From Sutcliffiella horikoshii (lineage in GTDB: Bacteria; Bacillota; Bacilli; Bacillales; Bacillaceae_I): a DNA stretch of 64,000 nt. The stretch covers positions 310,001-374,000 of the forward strand of contig NZ_RXZI01000002.1 of the NCBI RefSeq assembly GCF_021991925.1, given 5' to 3'. The notes below the pieces were generated by a model, which saw only the letters and a list, made by a program, of their open reading frames with translations, was not told the origin of the DNA and ran no database searches. This document shows, piece by piece, positions 61,336 through 64,000 of the stretch. The position numbers and the translations under genes were made by a program. Numbering within the stretch: position 1 is the stretch's first letter; the number at the start of each line of letters is the position of its first letter.

Positions 61336-61596
61336 TTAGCGAGGAAAGTCATCTTTTGTAACCCAAGAGACTATTAGAAATAAAAGGGAAGAAATGGAGC
61401 CAAAAACCAACACCTTTATATTTTGGACACCATTTGATAATTGTTCAATACAGATGCCTAAAGATACAATGGTTGCAGAACTAAACCACCATCTTATGTG
61501 GATAGAAGTGCTGGAGAATAATTGTTTATGCTGTTTGTTTATGATAAAGCCCATATAGTAGAGCATCACGGATATACATAATACCCAATAAAACAT
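61336..61596 (-). CDS. Small three-helix membrane protein
   Basis: 86 residues from the ATG at 61596, with GAGGTGA 5 bp upstream; this start is better supported than longer versions. Hydrophobic helices are near 1-17, 32-50 and 60-78 (V-L-V-F-G-S-I-S-S-L-L-F-L-I-V), and the tail is T-K-D-D-F-P-R. No family is recognised. It lies between the immunity stack and the protease gene, convergent with the former. 61597-61866 holds no further gene. Confidence 0.55.
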   Translation of the reverse strand: MFYWVLCISVMLYYMGFIINKQHKQLFSSTSIHIRWWFSSATIVSLGICIEQLSNGVQNIKVLVFGSISSLLFLIVSWVTKDDFPR

Positions 61597-61866
61597 ACAA
61601 TCACCTCGATTTGAAATCACCTAAATCCATTAATTATCTCCCCTAATATTAACATCAAATTCCAAGAAAACTTGTAATGAAATTTAATAATCCCTCAAAT
61701 ATGAGTACTAGAAATCTTCAAAGGAGAAATGGGGTAAGGTTCCTATTCTCTTAACCATTTAGGCTACAAAATTTATAAAAACATCCCTACGGATAGGAGT
61801 TTAGGAGTATAATAATGTTATATTATTCCTTTTTATCTTTACTCAACAGTTTCGAGGGGGGACTTT

Positions 61867-63222
61867 ATGTACTGTCCAAAATGCGGCACAGAAAAACAAA
61901 AGGGTGATCGGTTTTGTAGTGGATGTGGAACAGGAAAGGGTAACTGGAAGCTTTATTTGATTTTTACAATGGTGCTTCTTCTATTTTTCACGGTAAGCGG
62001 ACTGGTCTTTATAAAGGTTACGGACATATTGGAAAGCAAGCAGGTACCCGTACAGACTCAACCTACACAGACACAGCAAACAAAAGAAGTGGTTAAGCAT
62101 GAGGAAGAAAAGCAACAGCCATTGCAGCCTGTGGTGAAAATAGAGGAACCAAAGGCAGAAGAAGTCAAAGAGCTCACTGATATTATTGCGGAGGCCCAGC
62201 AGCAGGTCTACACCATTTTTACTGATACAAGTCAGGGGTCTGGTTTCCTATACAATAAGGAAGGTATTGTGGTGACAAATGCCCATGTTGTGGAAGGGAG
62301 TGTGAATGTAGTTGTTCGCACCATACAAGGCACAGAGCATCAAGGAAAAGTAATAGGGTATTCAAATGAGATTGATGTCGCAATTCTGTCCGTTCCCGAT
62401 TTCACCAACAGGGTGCCAATAGAAATGGAAACAGAAGATACCACTGTTATCGGTGAAGAAATCATTGCCTTGGGGAGCCCGCTTGGACTAGAGAATACCG
62501 CGACTATGGGCTATATAACTGGGACAAACAGAGACTTTTACATAGACAATTTCATCTATGAAGACCTTTACCAAATCTCAGCACCAATCTCTCCAGGAAG
62601 CAGTGGAGGCCCATTATTATCCCAAAAAACGGCCAAAATCATTGCCATCAATTCCGCTGAAGACACGAGAGACACCAATATTGGGTTCAGCATTCCCATC
62701 TACACGATTGTAGAGCTAATAGAAGCATGGATCCAAAATCCAATGTCCGACCAAGAAATTGCTTCATTATTTTATTATGCTGATGGAATTTATTATTACG
62801 ACTATCTGTGGGAGTTGTTTGAATACGGCTACTTCAATGGGGGCTATTACTCCGACGAATCTTCTTACTATGAATACTGGGAATATGACAACGACTGGCT
62901 CTATGACTGGTACATCGACGAAGGGTACTATTATGACGAAGAAACAGACTACTGGTACTACGACTACAATGAAGAAGAGGCCGAGTATGAGGATGACTAT
63001 TGGTATTATGAGGAAAACGAAGATTATGAATACGAGGAAAGTGACTGGTACTGGTACGATGAAGAAGAGGTGGAGTACGAGGAAAGTGAGTGGTATGAAG
63101 AAGAATCTGAGTACGAGGATAGCGAGTGGGACTATGAGTATGACGAGAGTTTAGAAGATGAAGAAGATGATTGGTACGATGAGGAAGAGAATGATGAGGA
63201 ATATAATGAAGAAGAGGGTTGA
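61867..63222 (+). CDS. Membrane-anchored trypsin-like serine protease with zinc ribbon and Tyr/Trp/acidic tail
   Basis: 451 residues. A zinc ribbon C-P-K-C-G...C-S-G-C-G (1-24, cytoplasmic) precedes a transmembrane helix (about 29-51) and a Gln/Pro/Glu-rich linker. The HtrA-like S1C domain (about 105-300) has a full triad: His in T-N-A-H-V-V-E-G, Asp in E-I-D-V-A-I-L, Ser in S-P-G-S-S-G-G-P. No PDZ domain follows. The last about 150 residues are almost only Y, W, D, E, S and N, with hardly any Lys or Arg. GAGGGGGG precedes the ATG. It is probably an envelope protease; the tail's role is unknown. Confidence 0.88.
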   Translation: MYCPKCGTEKQKGDRFCSGCGTGKGNWKLYLIFTMVLLLFFTVSGLVFIKVTDILESKQVPVQTQPTQTQQTKEVVKHEEEKQQPLQPVVKIEEPKAEEVKELTDIIAEAQQQVYTIFTDTSQGSGFLYNKEGIVVTNAHVVEGSVNVVVRTIQGTEHQGKVIGYSNEIDVAILSVPDFTNRVPIEMETEDTTVIGEEIIALGSPLGLENTATMGYITGTNRDFYIDNFIYEDLYQISAPISPGSSGGPLLSQKTAKIIAINSAEDTRDTNIGFSIPIYTIVELIEAWIQNPMSDQEIASLFYYADGIYYYDYLWELFEYGYFNGGYYSDESSYYEYWEYDNDWLYDWYIDEGYYYDEETDYWYYDYNEEEAEYEDDYWYYEENEDYEYEESDWYWYDEEEVEYEESEWYEEESEYEDSEWDYEYDESLEDEEDDWYDEEENDEEYNEEEG

Positions 63223-63275
63223 GGCCTCCGTGGGTCGCGGTGCCTGTCCCTATGACTCAGAAAGGGAGGTGCCTC
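63222..63275 (+). promoter_or_regulatory. Hairpin overlapping the NERD gene's ribosome-binding site
   Basis: GAGGC-CTCC (63221-63229) can pair with GGAG-GTGCCTC (63265-63275), which contains the Shine-Dalgarno GGGAGGTG. The enclosed part (GGTGCCTGTCCC) looks like worn REP sequence. It could lower translation of the next gene. Confidence 0.4.
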
Positions 63276-63276
63276 T

Positions 63277-64000
63277 TTGTCCAATCTCCAGAAATTCGTA
63301 GTTATTTTTGTAGGTAGCATAATTTTATTACCAGTGTTATATTTTTTAGTTCCTATCGTTTTACCTTTTCTTTTTTTAGCAGGAATGCTCTATTTAAAAG
63401 CCAACTATTCCATCATAAAAGGGGCCGTTGGGGAGAGGGCAGTGAACAACGAGTTAGAAAAACTGGGACCAATATTCACTGTGTATCATGATTTATATGT
63501 ACCAAGTGTAAATGGTCGTACATCTCAGATAGATCATGTAGTGACTTCTCCGACCGGAATCTTTGTTATTGAAACAAAGCATTATGAAGGATGGATCTTC
63601 GGGAAGGAGAACCAGCGCAACTGGACCCAGGTAATCTATAAGCGAAAAGAGAAATTTTTGAATCCGATTTGGCAGAACTATGGGCATATCCAAGCATTAA
63701 AGGATTACCTTGGAGAGCACCATACCTTCCAATCTATCATTGCTTTCTCAAGCAGATCTACGTTGAAATTTGAAGACGATTTCAGCTCTGCAAGGGTTAT
63801 CCAAATCCCGCAACTAAACAAGGTCATAAAGGAATCGTTAAATCGGCAAATAAGTGAAGTAGAGCTGCGAGGAATTAACAAAGCCTTAGAGAAATTGGTC
63901 ATCCAAGATCCGAAGCAAAAGAAAATGATACATAAGCAACATGTGCAATCGATAAAAGATAAACAAAAGGAAAAGAAAACGGCGGCTACAAACCCGACTG
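63277..64000 (+). CDS. NERD-domain protein (3' end outside window)
   Basis: A TTG start after AAAGGGAGGTG gives M-S-N-L-Q-K-F-V-V-I-F-V-G-S. One or two N-terminal membrane helices (about 7-42) are followed by the NERD (nuclease-related) domain: G-A-V-G-E-R-A-V-N-N-E-L, Q-I-D-H-V-V-T-S-P-T-G-I-F-V-I-E-T-K and Y-K-R-K-E-K-F-L-N-P-I-W-Q-N. The D...E-x-K arrangement is the PD-(D/E)XK-like core. It stays open to the last base (241 codons). Function in vivo is unknown. Confidence 0.85.
   Translation, partial: MSNLQKFVVIFVGSIILLPVLYFLVPIVLPFLFLAGMLYLKANYSIIKGAVGERAVNNELEKLGPIFTVYHDLYVPSVNGRTSQIDHVVTSPTGIFVIETKHYEGWIFGKENQRNWTQVIYKRKEKFLNPIWQNYGHIQALKDYLGEHHTFQSIIAFSSRSTLKFEDDFSSARVIQIPQLNKVIKESLNRQISEVELRGINKALEKLVIQDPKQKKMIHKQHVQSIKDKQKEKKTAATNPT

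Overview
The window looks like chromosomal DNA of a Gram-positive, motile, AT-rich Bacillaceae bacterium. The evidence is Bacillus-type ribosome-binding sites (GGAGG), frequent TTG/GTG starts, a flhO-flhP pair followed by fabZ, a YwqC/YwqD-type tyrosine-kinase module, an LXG polymorphic toxin, GlpP, and candidate Spo0A and SigB sites. The species cannot be read from the sequence. No tRNA, rRNA or CRISPR array was seen.

Layout. (1) 0-8 kb: a giant LRR/Fn3 surface protein, its N-terminus outside the window, ending in an LPNTA sorting signal. (2) 8-12.3 kb: small lipoproteins, flhO, flhP, an EpuA-family gene, fabZ. (3) 12.5-29.8 kb: a capsule locus whose gene content matches Staphylococcus aureus type 5/8 capsule: CapA/CapB regulators, CapD+CapN (D-FucNAc type), CapEFG (UDP-L-FucNAc), a CapO-type dehydrogenase (ManNAcA), CapM initiator, two further glycosyltransferases, polymerase and flippase. 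It also carries a PIG-L deacetylase plus formyltransferase pair. galU here is interrupted by an amber codon, and a structured RNA resembling the EAR/epsC element follows it. (4) 30-39.4 kb: a decay zone with a comM fragment, a ComK-like fragment, lipoprotein remnants, an IS21 istA fragment and frameshifted secreted genes. It is threaded with copies of a palindromic REP-like repeat (arms GGGTCGAGGG/CCCTCGACCC). An intact comM and a REP-associated tyrosine transposase (RAYT) lie inside it. (5) 39.8-42.6 kb: ugd and a duplicated YcxB-domain protein. (6) 43-45.2 kb: an XRE-TPR regulator divergent from a 50-residue exported peptide, next to an exported papain-like hydrolase gene. Two copies of one inverted repeat lie upstream of these genes, so this is a candidate peptide quorum-sensing circuit. 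(7) 45.3-55.7 kb: a lipoprotein; a secreted glycerophosphodiester phosphodiesterase; and, divergently, an ABC importer, HAD phosphatase and GlpP antiterminator. Both transcripts have terminator-like leaders. A PfkB-family kinase follows. (8) 55.9-64 kb: DUF2512 and EcsC-family genes, an LXG toxin with a stack of different immunity-type genes, a membrane-anchored trypsin-like protease with an extreme Tyr/Trp/Asp/Glu tail, and a NERD protein running off the right edge.

How it fits together. The left 30 kb is mostly cell-surface biosynthesis (wall-anchored adhesin, flagellar rod, capsule). The middle is a scrapyard where REP-like repeats repeatedly sit at gene truncation points. The right half holds exported and signalling functions: peptide signalling, glycerophosphodiester scavenging and inter-bacterial toxin immunity.
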